From positions 124,001-188,000 of the forward strand of contig JAFGBS010000004.1 of NCBI GenBank assembly GCA_016933055.1: 64,000 nucleotides of DNA, read 5' to 3'. The stretch's first letter is position 1; the number at the start of each line of letters is the position of its first letter. Positions 53,312 through 62,492 of this stretch are shown here, piece after piece. Both the position numbers and the translations under genes were made by a program. Source of the stretch: Promethearchaeota archaeon. GTDB lineage: Archaea; Asgardarchaeota; Lokiarchaeia; Sigyniarchaeales; Promethearchaeaceae. A model generated the notes under the pieces. It ran no database searches. It saw only the letters and a list, made by a program, of their open reading frames with translations, and was not told the DNA's origin.

Positions 53312-55033
53312 TCACACCTTCTTTGGTTCTAGATATTTCTGCGCTGCAAAATCATAGATATTATTTTTTTTCTTTAATCCTTGCTGAATTACTATTTTTA
53401 TCTCTTCCACGCCCATATCGGAGGTGTTTACTCCCTTTCGACGAAGATGTTTCAAAGTTTCCGTCAAATAAGAGTAAGCTATTATAGGTTTTATGTTATA
53501 ATCTTTAATTAATATCAAGAAGTCATCCAAACGGTTTTCATGGACTAAATTCTGCAATTGATTGAATTTTAATCCATATTTTTCCGAAAATTCTTTTTCT
53601 AACTCCCATGGACGTTTCCCAACCTTAGATTTTAAGGATTGAATCCTTTGTAATTCTAAATCTAACGCAGGAGTATCAGTATCGGGATATAAGCGATCTT
53701 TTCCATGAATTACTCGTAAAAACTCCGAATTTCCGTTAGGTAGTAGTCTGCGTGTTTCTTGTGGAACACCATCTAGTGCATATTTCAACCGTTCAATAAT
53801 TTTTTTCATTGCATGAATTGTCCACGAATTTTTTCCCATTGCAACACAATACGCATCACGTTCCGTTATATCCAACACATCACAAATTTTTCCATCTAAA
53901 CTCTTATCGATCAATGGAAATAAAAAGGGTAATTTTTTATTTCTTCTACGTTGGGCGTTATCAGAAAGTTCATCTGAATGATACATGTGCTCTACCAGAA
54001 TTCCGCTGATTAAACTTGCTTTTTCAAATACATCTTGACCAAAATCCTTTCCTGGTTGTATTTCTAATCCTAAGATTCCTTTAAATTTGGGCAACCGAAT
54101 TGCCATGACGCTTAATCCTTTTGGAATGCTATCAGAGGGAAATTCTTCTGTGATTTCATAATAAGTATGTTCTAAATGTGACTTTTCAAAACCTCGCTCC
54201 TTTAATATCCCTGCAATCTGAATTAACATATCCTGTCTGACTATTTCATGCCTCGCAAGTGTATCAAACATAGAAAGATCTTGAACTCCCTTAATTTCAA
54301 CCCGATCTCCGCCTTTAATACTGATATTTACATCTTGACGAACCGAACCTATGCCGGTTCTTCCGATTCCACTAAGTCTTAAGGTTAATCCGATGATTTC
54401 TCCTAGTTTTTTCAAATCCGTAGGATTTGTGCAATCTAGATGGTCCGTAATCACCTCCACCAAGGGAATTCCCAATCGATCCAGATTATAATACACCGTA
54501 CGTCCGAAATTCTCCGTTTTTAGTTTTCGGGCTGCATCCTCTTCTACAGTTAAATTTGATATTCGCACCCTTTTCCCGTTCACCTCTACCCACCCATCTC
54601 TGGCTACAATTAAAGTACGCTGAAAACCGGTTGTGATAGAGCCATCCAAATATTGTTTCCGGGCTACTATCCCAACATCCACCAACGCTGAGCAATTTAG
54701 CCAGTGTGCTAGTTGATACCCCGCATAAATTGCCTCTAAGTCTGGCCAAAACGGTGGTTGTTCATCTTGTTCGTATAAACATGTGCATTCCGTATAAGCA
54801 TGATAGATAACACGATATCCTTTCTCGTATTCAATTAACATTCCCTCATCAAAATCACCCATTTCTCCTAATACAGGACGGAAACGCCGTTCGAACATAT
54901 AATCAGGAGTCTCCGTTCGTAATTCTGGTTTACAATTACAAAATAGTTTCCGCTTAGATTGGATTTGGTGGTGGACTTCTAAACCAGCTCTAAAACCAAT
55001 CTCTTCAAATGAAATTGTTTCGGGATCGAGCAT
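53312..55033 (-). CDS. gatE: GatE-like amidotransferase subunit, copy 1, lacking the C-terminal tail domain
   Basis: Kinase/amidase subunit of the GatB/GatE family. Core motifs are kept: GLEVHHQIQSKRKLFCNC, CTCLYEQDEQPP, DGSITTGFQRT, DRLGIPLVEVITD, RQDVNISIKGGDRVEIKG, and the AspRS-like insertion typical of GatE. At 573 residues it ends shortly after the helical domain (RRKGVNTSDMG); the YqeY-like tail of about 90 residues, present in copy 2, is missing. That tail helps recognise the tRNA. The frame ends in a normal stop, so the shape is not due to a window edge. It may be a specialised paralog rather than a broken gene. Confidence 0.85.
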   Translation of the reverse strand: MLDPETISFEEIGFRAGLEVHHQIQSKRKLFCNCKPELRTETPDYMFERRFRPVLGEMGDFDEGMLIEYEKGYRVIYHAYTECTCLYEQDEQPPFWPDLEAIYAGYQLAHWLNCSALVDVGIVARKQYLDGSITTGFQRTLIVARDGWVEVNGKRVRISNLTVEEDAARKLKTENFGRTVYYNLDRLGIPLVEVITDHLDCTNPTDLKKLGEIIGLTLRLSGIGRTGIGSVRQDVNISIKGGDRVEIKGVQDLSMFDTLARHEIVRQDMLIQIAGILKERGFEKSHLEHTYYEITEEFPSDSIPKGLSVMAIRLPKFKGILGLEIQPGKDFGQDVFEKASLISGILVEHMYHSDELSDNAQRRRNKKLPFLFPLIDKSLDGKICDVLDITERDAYCVAMGKNSWTIHAMKKIIERLKYALDGVPQETRRLLPNGNSEFLRVIHGKDRLYPDTDTPALDLELQRIQSLKSKVGKRPWELEKEFSEKYGLKFNQLQNLVHENRLDDFLILIKDYNIKPIIAYSYLTETLKHLRRKGVNTSDMGVEEIKIVIQQGLKKKNNIYDFAAQKYLEPKKV

Positions 55034-55084
55034 TTTGCGTCACATTAGTAGAGAATTATTGGAATAATAATGATTTTATAAGTT

Positions 55085-56446
55085 TTATTCTGTCCTTCCT
55101 TGAAGAATCCTATATCCTCGTATCTCTTCGCGTGGAAGGATCTCTCCTGCTATGTTTGTGATCATTAGGGTTCTAATTTCATCTTTCGATTCACATTCCC
55201 CTAGGATCCAGCAGAGTTTCGCGAACGCTGTTTCGGGGATCATGTCTGCGGGGATAACTCCTAAATCCTTCAATTTTCGTCCATTAGAATATACGTCCAT
55301 TCCAGTAAATCCCCATAATGTTTGTAAAGCCATAACTACTGTAACGTCTTCGGAAGTCGCACGGTCAATCGCTTTAAAAGTATGATTTGGAGCGTGTCCC
55401 AACCCCGTACCTGCAAAAACCATTCCTTTATATCCCTTATCAATATAAAAATCTATTATTTCTGCAGACATGCCGGGATAGATATGCACTAATGCACATT
55501 TGGACTCTATTTTTGTGGAGCACACTGTATCAACATCCGAATTCACCTCAGATTTACGAACCAGATTATTTTTAAACCAAGTGATTTCACCATGATCAAT
55601 TTTTCCAAGAGGAATATCTCCAATTGTTTTAAATGCATCACGGGCAGAAGAATGCATTTTTCGTACACGAGTCCCTCGGTGAATATATCCAAAAGTATGG
55701 GAAGAACTACCAAGCATACATAACACGACTTCTGCTATATCTCCGTTTGCAGCCAACTGAGTTGCATGAATCAGGTTCATAGCAGCATCAGATGACGGGC
55801 GATCCGAAGATCTCTGACTACCCACAAAAACTACGGGTATTTTAAGATTTTTAACTAAGAAGGATAATGCCGCCGTGGAATATCCGATGGTATCGGTACC
55901 GTGCCCAATTACTACTCCATCTATCTCTTTGTTACTTAAAGAAGCAACTTCTTTTGCTAGCCTTAACCAATTTTTAGGCTCCATATCCTCGGAGAAAATT
56001 TTAAACACAATTTTTGTATCCAAGTTACAAATATCAGCAAGTTCTGGCACAGCGGCATATAATTCATGGGGTTGAAAAGCTGGTATCACTCCCCCTGTCA
56101 CATAATCTAGTCGAGACGCAATTGTGCCTCCAGTTCCTAATAAAGTCACATTGGGTTTAGCTCTATCTTTAGGAACTGAAACCCCTTTGAATTCCACTTT
56201 CATGGGGGGGTTTTTACCTACAACCCGAACAGTATCCAAATCTTGCACTTTTATCCCAATATTATACCCATTTTTCAACTTGATCTCGATATACCCATCC
56301 TCTGCAAACTGATTCCTGGGTAATATTATTCCTTGAAAGATTGAATTTCCTTTTTTGATCTCCACCTTATCCCATGCTTCAATATCATGTTCTTTGAAAA
56401 ATTTCTTGGATATATGCTTGTAACCTTTAGGTAAATTTGAAGGCAT
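55085..56446 (-). CDS. gatD: GatD, copy 2
   Basis: Second GatD, 453 residues. N-terminal beta domain (KKGNSIFQGIILPRNQ), asparaginase motifs GTGGTIASRLDY at about residue 104-115, GHGTDTIGYSTAAL and RKMHSSARDAF. It lies next to the full-length GatE (copy 2), starting directly after that stop. This pair is the more conventional one and most likely makes Gln-tRNA(Gln) from Glu-tRNA(Gln), needed where no glutaminyl-tRNA synthetase exists. Confidence 0.92.
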   Translation of the reverse strand: MPSNLPKGYKHISKKFFKEHDIEAWDKVEIKKGNSIFQGIILPRNQFAEDGYIEIKLKNGYNIGIKVQDLDTVRVVGKNPPMKVEFKGVSVPKDRAKPNVTLLGTGGTIASRLDYVTGGVIPAFQPHELYAAVPELADICNLDTKIVFKIFSEDMEPKNWLRLAKEVASLSNKEIDGVVIGHGTDTIGYSTAALSFLVKNLKIPVVFVGSQRSSDRPSSDAAMNLIHATQLAANGDIAEVVLCMLGSSSHTFGYIHRGTRVRKMHSSARDAFKTIGDIPLGKIDHGEITWFKNNLVRKSEVNSDVDTVCSTKIESKCALVHIYPGMSAEIIDFYIDKGYKGMVFAGTGLGHAPNHTFKAIDRATSEDVTVVMALQTLWGFTGMDVYSNGRKLKDLGVIPADMIPETAFAKLCWILGECESKDEIRTLMITNIAGEILPREEIRGYRILQGRTE

Positions 56447-58381
56447 CTATTCTTCCTCCTTTTTTAATAAATTAGTCATTTCTGATTTGACTACTTGAGA
56501 GACTATCTTTCCGTCTATTTTTCCCCTTACTTCTTTCATTACTTCACCCATTATGGGACCCATTGCCCCCATCTGACGTTCACGAATAAGAGAAACAAAG
56601 CTTGGCATCAATGACTGCACGATCTTTCTTAGTTCTTCAATACTCATCGAGGTTATGTCCATAGTTTGCATAGCATCTTTAATTGTGGACTGGGGCTGGT
56701 CACACAAATATGCTAATATCTCTTCAATTGCCTCCTTTGCTATCAGTTTTTTTTCAAGTAACTCAAAAATGCGCACAAAATGGGAATCTTTTAGATTCTC
56801 TACTTCTTTTCCATCTCTTCTGAGAGTTTTAATCGTTTCTAATAACGTGCTAACGATGATTGTGGGTTTTCCAGAATATACTTTAAGGATTTCTTCCAAT
56901 AGTTGAAGATTTCCATCAAGAGTGAGTTGCTCTAATGACTCGTGAGGAATTTTATATCTTTTCTCGAACTCCTTCATTACTTCCCAGGGATAGCGTGGAA
57001 GATTTGCTTGGATTTGTTTTAATTTTTCAGAAGAGATGGGTATTTCTCTTGAATCTGTATCGGGATATAATCGTTTTGCACCATGTAATTCGCGTAAGAA
57101 TTCCGTATTTCCATCCTCTAAGGCTTTACGGGTCTCTTCTGGTACTCCCTCCAAAGCTTTGATTAACCGATCTCTAACAATTTCAAATGCTTGAAACAAT
57201 CGGTCAGGCTTTCCTAAAATCAATACAAATAAATCCTTTTCATCACATTTCAAGGACTTCTTAATATCTAAGATTTCTGATTCGGAAAATTGATACTTGG
57301 AGAGAACTTCATCGCTATGAATTAATCCTTTTAAACCAGTTATTGATCCCATTTTACTAGCAATTTCTGTACCAAATCTACGCCCTTCTTGAATTTCTTC
57401 TCCCCAAAGAGCGTGCATATTTGGTACCCTCCATCCCCAAACCAATTTCCCCTTTTTTACTCCGTTACGAACAAATTTACATTTAGTTTCTTGGAATATT
57501 TCCGTTATATCTAAAGGATTGTCAGTAAAACTAGTGGGTGTCAATTTTCGCTTTAACATTTCATTGCGTATATCAAGAAGCGCTAATTGCCGAGTCACCT
57601 CATTTCGAATTAAAATGGGAATCCAATCTAATTTTTGTACCCCTTTGATCTCGATACGGGCTCCTCCCTTTATGGAAACATTGAGATCTTGACGGATAGC
57701 TCCTAAAATCTTCTTTACCTTTCCTGTACTTCTCAGAAGGATACCTATTCGCAATGCAGCTAAGCGTGCTTCTTCTGGTTCATTAATATCGGGTGCAGTT
57801 GTAACCTCTACTAATGGAATTCCTAAACGATCTAATCGAAATTGGATCATATTTTCTTTCTCTCCGGATCTTCTACAAGAATCTTCTTCAAGACAAAGTA
57901 ATTCAATACCAATGTTTTTGTGTTCAGAAATTGGAATATCTCCATTAATCCCAACTATGGCAGTCCTTTGAAAGCCTGCAGGAACACTTCCATCAACATA
58001 GTTTTTCCTACATACATGCAGCTCATCTACAAGACTTACATTAAGCAATAAACCAATTTCTAAAGCGATATCAATTGCTTCTGTATTACATGGAAAAGGA
58101 GGGGTCTCATCAATATCATATGTACACGTACAATCCGTAAACCCCTCGTATAACACAAGATTATTTTTTTTGAATTCTACTAGCATAGCAGGATCAAAGG
58201 ATCCTTCTTCACCTAATACCGGTCGAAAAGTTCGTATCAGAGTATAATCTGGAGGATTTTGCCCCCGTAGCGTGTTGTTGCATGCACAAAATAATTTAGT
58301 TTGAGTATCTAATTGCTGATGAATTTCGATTCCACACTTTAGACCGAGTTTTTTATAGTCGTACTCACTAGCATTTGGCAT
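56447..58381 (-). CDS. gatE: GatE, copy 2, full length
   Basis: Full-length archaeal GatE (about 644 residues). Core blocks: GLKCGIEIHQQLDTQTKLFC, CTCTYDIDETPP, DGSVPAGFQRT, DRLGIPLVEVTTAPDI, RQDLNVSIKGGARIEIKG and the AspRS-like insertion, then an intact YqeY-like tail (from about residue 550: LLEKKLIAKEAIEEIL ... RQMGAMGPIMGEVMKEVRG). The frame opens three codons earlier at a TTG; ATG 58381 is preferred. First gene of the four-gene gatE-gatD-gatE-gatD run. Confidence 0.93.
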   Translation of the reverse strand: MPNASEYDYKKLGLKCGIEIHQQLDTQTKLFCACNNTLRGQNPPDYTLIRTFRPVLGEEGSFDPAMLVEFKKNNLVLYEGFTDCTCTYDIDETPPFPCNTEAIDIALEIGLLLNVSLVDELHVCRKNYVDGSVPAGFQRTAIVGINGDIPISEHKNIGIELLCLEEDSCRRSGEKENMIQFRLDRLGIPLVEVTTAPDINEPEEARLAALRIGILLRSTGKVKKILGAIRQDLNVSIKGGARIEIKGVQKLDWIPILIRNEVTRQLALLDIRNEMLKRKLTPTSFTDNPLDITEIFQETKCKFVRNGVKKGKLVWGWRVPNMHALWGEEIQEGRRFGTEIASKMGSITGLKGLIHSDEVLSKYQFSESEILDIKKSLKCDEKDLFVLILGKPDRLFQAFEIVRDRLIKALEGVPEETRKALEDGNTEFLRELHGAKRLYPDTDSREIPISSEKLKQIQANLPRYPWEVMKEFEKRYKIPHESLEQLTLDGNLQLLEEILKVYSGKPTIIVSTLLETIKTLRRDGKEVENLKDSHFVRIFELLEKKLIAKEAIEEILAYLCDQPQSTIKDAMQTMDITSMSIEELRKIVQSLMPSFVSLIRERQMGAMGPIMGEVMKEVRGKIDGKIVSQVVKSEMTNLLKKEEE

Positions 58382-58446
58382 TAAAATCAATATAAATTAT
58401 AAAGACGAACTTAATTTAAACTATGAACTAAGGGTAAATAGTCAAG

Positions 58447-59004
58447 ATGAAGAAGTATCAGATATTGATCCTTTCCCTAATCATTACTTTAGTAGTCTCC
58501 GTACTTGGATTATTTATTTTTCCCATATTTTTCATTGATAATTTTCAAATCCGGGATACAATTCCAATCATTGCTTTGGTTGGTCCATATATTATATTTG
58601 GTTATTCCTATTGGGCTCAGAATATTGCTAGTAAACGACGTTTAAAGAAAAACGTTCAGTGGTTCTTTTCTAATTTCCAAACGTTCACATCAACTCCCCT
58701 TGACACTCCCATACCAGAACCAAAATTTCTCTCGATAACTCACTTTTTCATTATATATGAAAAAGAATTCGGAAGATATCTGGATTTTAGGATCATTAGT
58801 ACTAAACATTCACAATTGCAAGAAATTTTCTTACTTAATGAACGATTTTGGATCAAATATTCAATGCAAGAAGGATTATCGATTCAATATTCAGATGATA
58901 ATTGTAAGACTTATCAAAAGATTGAAAATCGGAAGAAAATGTATAACGAAATCATCCGTTTTTGCAAAACTCGCTTTGGTATTGTGTTAGAATGCCTACA
59001 GTAA
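58447..59004 (+). CDS. Hypothetical protein with two membrane segments
   Basis: A 185-residue protein I do not recognise. Two hydrophobic segments (about residues 5-29 and 40-60) form a hairpin. A cytoplasmic domain of about 120 residues follows, with alternating strands (FLSITHFFIIYEKEFGRYLDFRII). Its last 9 bases overlap the end of the convergent elp3 gene. Divergent from gatE, so it has its own promoter. No motif suggests a function. Confidence 0.6.
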   Translation: MKKYQILILSLIITLVVSVLGLFIFPIFFIDNFQIRDTIPIIALVGPYIIFGYSYWAQNIASKRRLKKNVQWFFSNFQTFTSTPLDTPIPEPKFLSITHFFIIYEKEFGRYLDFRIISTKHSQLQEIFLLNERFWIKYSMQEGLSIQYSDDNCKTYQKIENRKKMYNEIIRFCKTRFGIVLECLQ

Positions 59005-60615
59005 TCTAGAAACATAAGCTCCATCACGCTGGTAACCCAATTTATAAAAATACTCTCGTACACCAACTCCACTAATAATAGCAAGCTTTTTACTTTCAAA
59101 CTCGTCTCGTGCAATTTCTTCCGCTTTCATCAATAATTTTTGACCATATCCTCGATGTTGAACTTGATTCAGGAAGGGTTTTTCCAATCGTGGAACAATC
59201 TCTCCCACTACTCGGATTTCCCGTATAATCATCGTATCATCCCGCAATTCTGATCGATGAACCTGTTCAGAGGGTTTTCTGAGACGTAAATAACCTAGAA
59301 TGGTATTATTTTGCTCATATGAAAGAAAAATTTCTAACCCTTCAGAAGCCTCGTAATCAACCCTTTCCAATTCAAATGTGTCATTATCTAAATGAGACTG
59401 TTTCACAAAACCTTGCTCTCTGCATCGAATACAACTACATTGTTGATTCAATTCTTTCAATCTGTTTTGAACTAACTGCCGAAGATTGCTTTTTTTTACT
59501 CCATCTTCAATAAGGTAAGCAGGAATATCCCTCTGGATCCGTTGGATCCGTACATACTTGGGAAGGTGGGATTTCATCTTTGCTATTAGATTTACGGTGG
59601 TTTCCAAGGAATAAGATTGATATTCTCCTTTTTTCCACATTTCATATAATTTTGTCCCCTTGACAACTAATGTGGGGTAAATTTTTAACATATCTGGTCG
59701 AAAATCTGGATTCCGGAATAGTTCCATGAAATCTTCAAAATCTTCCTTGGGAGTGGTCCCTGGTAAATTGGGCATGATATGAGTGTTGATTTTCAATCCA
59801 ACGTCTTTTGCATACCTAATCGCATGTTTACTATCTTGTATAGTATGACCTCTATTTAATTGTGCAAGAATCGTGGATCGTGTAGTTTGAATGCCTATTT
59901 CTACCCGAGTCCCTCCATAAGAAAGAATTTTATCAATATGAGGAGGAAAGCAATAATCTGGTCGGGTTTCGACAGTTAATCCTACAACACGCAATTGAGC
60001 TGTTTCAGCTCTTTTAAGCGACTCCTCTAATGATTGAGAAGTTATGGATGGTTCAGATTCATAAAAATGATTAATTGCATCATAGCATCCTTTAACGAAA
60101 TTTCGTTGATATGTCTCGGGTGCTGATAATAAGGTACCACCCATGAGAATCAGCTCTATTTTATCGATCTTATGTCCGATTGATTGTAAGTCGAGTAAAC
60201 GGTTTCTGGTCTGTAGATAGGGATCATATCCATATATAATGGAACGTATAGCTGCGGGTTCTTGCCCCGTGTAGGATTGAGCGGCTTTCTCACCAGGTTG
60301 CGAATCACTTCCAGGACAGTACAAACATTTCCCGGGACATTCGATAGGTTTTGTCATTACTGCGACAACAGTCACTCCGGATATTGTACGGGTCGATCGC
60401 CGTCGTAAGATCGGTAAAATAATCTCTAATTCCTCTTCCGAAGCATATTGTAAGATTTCTGAATTTTTCATAGTGCGAGTAAGTGAGTATTTTTTCAGTA
60501 TTTTGTTTTTTAATTCAGTTATTTTTCCTTTAGGATAATACGGTCGCGCAATCAATTCGGTGATAATTTCTCTGCATACACATTCAAATTGAGCATCTTC
60601 TTGTTCATCATTCAT
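58996..60615 (-). CDS. elp3: Elp3, tRNA wobble-uridine carboxymethyl enzyme
   Basis: Radical SAM plus acetyltransferase enzyme that forms carboxymethyl-uridine at tRNA position 34. The cluster cysteines lie in IECPGKCLYCPGS, followed by SYTGQEPAAIRSI, LMGGTL and the Elp3-specific VEIGIQTTRSTILAQLNRGHT. The C-terminal GNAT domain has QHRGYGQKLLMKAEEIA and ends GYQRDGAYVSRLL. The frame is open 69 bases further, inside pyrK, but ATG 60615 (MNDEQEDAQF) is the likely start; it overlaps the pyrK stop by eight bases, so translation is coupled. Confidence 0.95.
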   Translation of the reverse strand: MNDEQEDAQFECVCREIITELIARPYYPKGKITELKNKILKKYSLTRTMKNSEILQYASEEELEIILPILRRRSTRTISGVTVVAVMTKPIECPGKCLYCPGSDSQPGEKAAQSYTGQEPAAIRSIIYGYDPYLQTRNRLLDLQSIGHKIDKIELILMGGTLLSAPETYQRNFVKGCYDAINHFYESEPSITSQSLEESLKRAETAQLRVVGLTVETRPDYCFPPHIDKILSYGGTRVEIGIQTTRSTILAQLNRGHTIQDSKHAIRYAKDVGLKINTHIMPNLPGTTPKEDFEDFMELFRNPDFRPDMLKIYPTLVVKGTKLYEMWKKGEYQSYSLETTVNLIAKMKSHLPKYVRIQRIQRDIPAYLIEDGVKKSNLRQLVQNRLKELNQQCSCIRCREQGFVKQSHLDNDTFELERVDYEASEGLEIFLSYEQNNTILGYLRLRKPSEQVHRSELRDDTMIIREIRVVGEIVPRLEKPFLNQVQHRGYGQKLLMKAEEIARDEFESKKLAIISGVGVREYFYKLGYQRDGAYVSRLL

Positions 60616-61480
60616 AATGGGAATCAATCCTGATTTTTTCTCCGGTTTCGTCTCGATGAAACCTTCCGAAATCATCAAGTTCATTTAGTATCGCAGAAGT
60701 TAGGACAGGTCCATTCTGACATATTTTAATTCCTAACGGATCAACTATGCACAAGCCACATAATCCAAAACCACATCGCATATATCGTTCAAGAGAGGCT
60801 TCTAATTCAATGTTGTTCGAATTACAAAATAATAAGATTTTTTTTAGCATTATTTCGGGACCACATGCATATATCGTTATTTTTTGTGCGCCAGATCGTT
60901 CTTTTATCCAGGGCAGTATTTCTTTAAGTAGCTCTGTTACAAAACCTTTGTTTTCATAACTACCATCATCAGTACAAACAAACAATTGAGACTTAGGGCA
61001 ATTTTTCTCTAATTCGGGTAAATATAACAGTTCTTTCTTTGTTCGTGCCCCGACTATAACAGAATAATGATGGGTCATTTTCTTTTGGACAAGATCGATA
61101 AGAAGTTTCACAGACGCCATTCCAATTCCTCCTCCTACAATTACACTATAACCCTCCCTTACCTGATATCCATTCCCATAAGGACCTCGAATGCCAATAA
61201 TGTCTCCGATTTCAAGATTATGAAGGCTATGAGTTGCTTCACCCACATCTTTTACTGTAAAGCCGATATCTCCATTCTCCAATGCATACGATACTGCCAT
61301 TGGTACCTCATCAATGCCCGGAATCCAGACCATGATGAACTGACCAGGTTTTATAATAGGTTTCTTTCCATCGATAACAAAATTTACAAAAATCGTGATA
61401 CTGTCAGGTGTCTCGCGAGTGATTGATTTAATGGGGGTAGAAAATGGTTTATCAGTATGCGCAGTTTTTTTAAGACTCAT
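60608..61480 (-). CDS. pyrK: Dihydroorotate dehydrogenase electron-transfer subunit
   Basis: Ferredoxin-reductase-type flavoprotein that passes electrons from PyrD to NAD. FAD domain (about 10-100) with IKPGQFIMVWIPG and DIIGIRGPYGNGY; NAD domain with VGGGIGMASVKLLID; and a C-terminal 2Fe-2S site CGFGLCGLC plus a later Cys in IKICQNGP. It starts two bases after pyrD, so pyrD-pyrK-elp3 form one unit. A sulfide-dehydrogenase-like role is the alternative but pyrD next to it decides. Confidence 0.92.
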   Translation of the reverse strand: MSLKKTAHTDKPFSTPIKSITRETPDSITIFVNFVIDGKKPIIKPGQFIMVWIPGIDEVPMAVSYALENGDIGFTVKDVGEATHSLHNLEIGDIIGIRGPYGNGYQVREGYSVIVGGGIGMASVKLLIDLVQKKMTHHYSVIVGARTKKELLYLPELEKNCPKSQLFVCTDDGSYENKGFVTELLKEILPWIKERSGAQKITIYACGPEIMLKKILLFCNSNNIELEASLERYMRCGFGLCGLCIVDPLGIKICQNGPVLTSAILNELDDFGRFHRDETGEKIRIDSHYE

Positions 61481-61482
61481 GA

Positions 61483-62388
61483 TTATCCCTCGTTTTCATG
61501 TGTATGAGCTAAACCTGTTAATTCCGAAATTGTATTATATTCATGAGTTTCCATATATCTGAACAAATTATCATGAATTTTCGTGATGATATCATATCCA
61601 TAATATAAACATGACCCTAATTGTACAGCGCTCGCCCCTGCAAAGAAGTATTCAATAACATCCTCATATGCGAAAATTCCACCACACCCAATAATAGGAA
61701 TAGAGACCGATTTGAAAAGAGTATATACATGTTTTATCCCAATGGGTTTTATGGCTTTCCCGGATAATCCCCCAATTCCATGAGATAATATGGGGCGTTT
61801 AGTATGGATATCTATAGCTAAGGCACTGACTGTATTTATTGCCACCAGAGCGTCTGCTCCTGCTTTTTCAGCAGATTGTCCTATTTTAGTAATATCAGTC
61901 ACATTTGGAGTTAATTTTACAAATAATGGGCAAGAGATTCTTTTTCTAACTGTGTTGACATATTTATAAGTTAAATTAGGATCAACTCCAATTGTTGAAA
62001 CATCATCATGAGGGCATGAAATATTCATCTCAATTGCATCCGCACCTGCTTGTTCTGCTAAATAGGCAACATTGGCAAATTCTTGAGGACTTCTTCCAAA
62101 AACACTGACGATTACAACTAATCTCTCTTTAGTTTTGATTTCGGATATTTCATGCTCGAATGCACTAATCCCAGGATTTGCAAGACCAACGGCATTTAAA
62201 AAAGTATCATTATTCAAACCAATAATTGAGGGATTTTTATACCCGTTTGTTTTTATGGGTCCAATAGATTTTGTTGTCACCCCTCCCATCCCATAATCAG
62301 CGAGGATATGCATCGTTGAGGGGGACACTCCAAGAATTCCCGACGCTAAGATTAACGGACTTTTAAACCGCAGTCCAGCAATAGACAT
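61483..62388 (-). CDS. pyrD: Dihydroorotate dehydrogenase, class 1B
   Basis: FMN enzyme oxidising dihydroorotate to orotate. TIM-barrel marks: RFKSPLILASGILG, GLANPGI, EMNISCPH with the catalytic Cys (class 1 has Cys, not Ser), FVKLTPNVTDI, AINTV and GCGGIFAYEDVIEYFFAGASAVQLGS. The Cys and the adjacent pyrK give class 1B, which uses NAD through PyrK. An in-frame TTG is two codons upstream; ATG 62388 is preferred. Same pathway as pyrH at 2.2 kb. Confidence 0.94.
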   Translation of the reverse strand: MSIAGLRFKSPLILASGILGVSPSTMHILADYGMGGVTTKSIGPIKTNGYKNPSIIGLNNDTFLNAVGLANPGISAFEHEISEIKTKERLVVIVSVFGRSPQEFANVAYLAEQAGADAIEMNISCPHDDVSTIGVDPNLTYKYVNTVRKRISCPLFVKLTPNVTDITKIGQSAEKAGADALVAINTVSALAIDIHTKRPILSHGIGGLSGKAIKPIGIKHVYTLFKSVSIPIIGCGGIFAYEDVIEYFFAGASAVQLGSCLYYGYDIITKIHDNLFRYMETHEYNTISELTGLAHTHENEG

Positions 62389-62492
62389 TTCCAATGGATT
62401 ATCCTTTGAAATAATGGTACACCATCAAGAGGGTTTTTTATGAATAGGATATTTATGTTTATTTAATAGGATTTTTATGGATCTAGAAAAAG

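Noticed and set aside
54486-54749. 87-codon minus-strand frame inside gatE copy 1
   Set aside because: Different frame on the same strand as a well-supported gene, no ribosome site.
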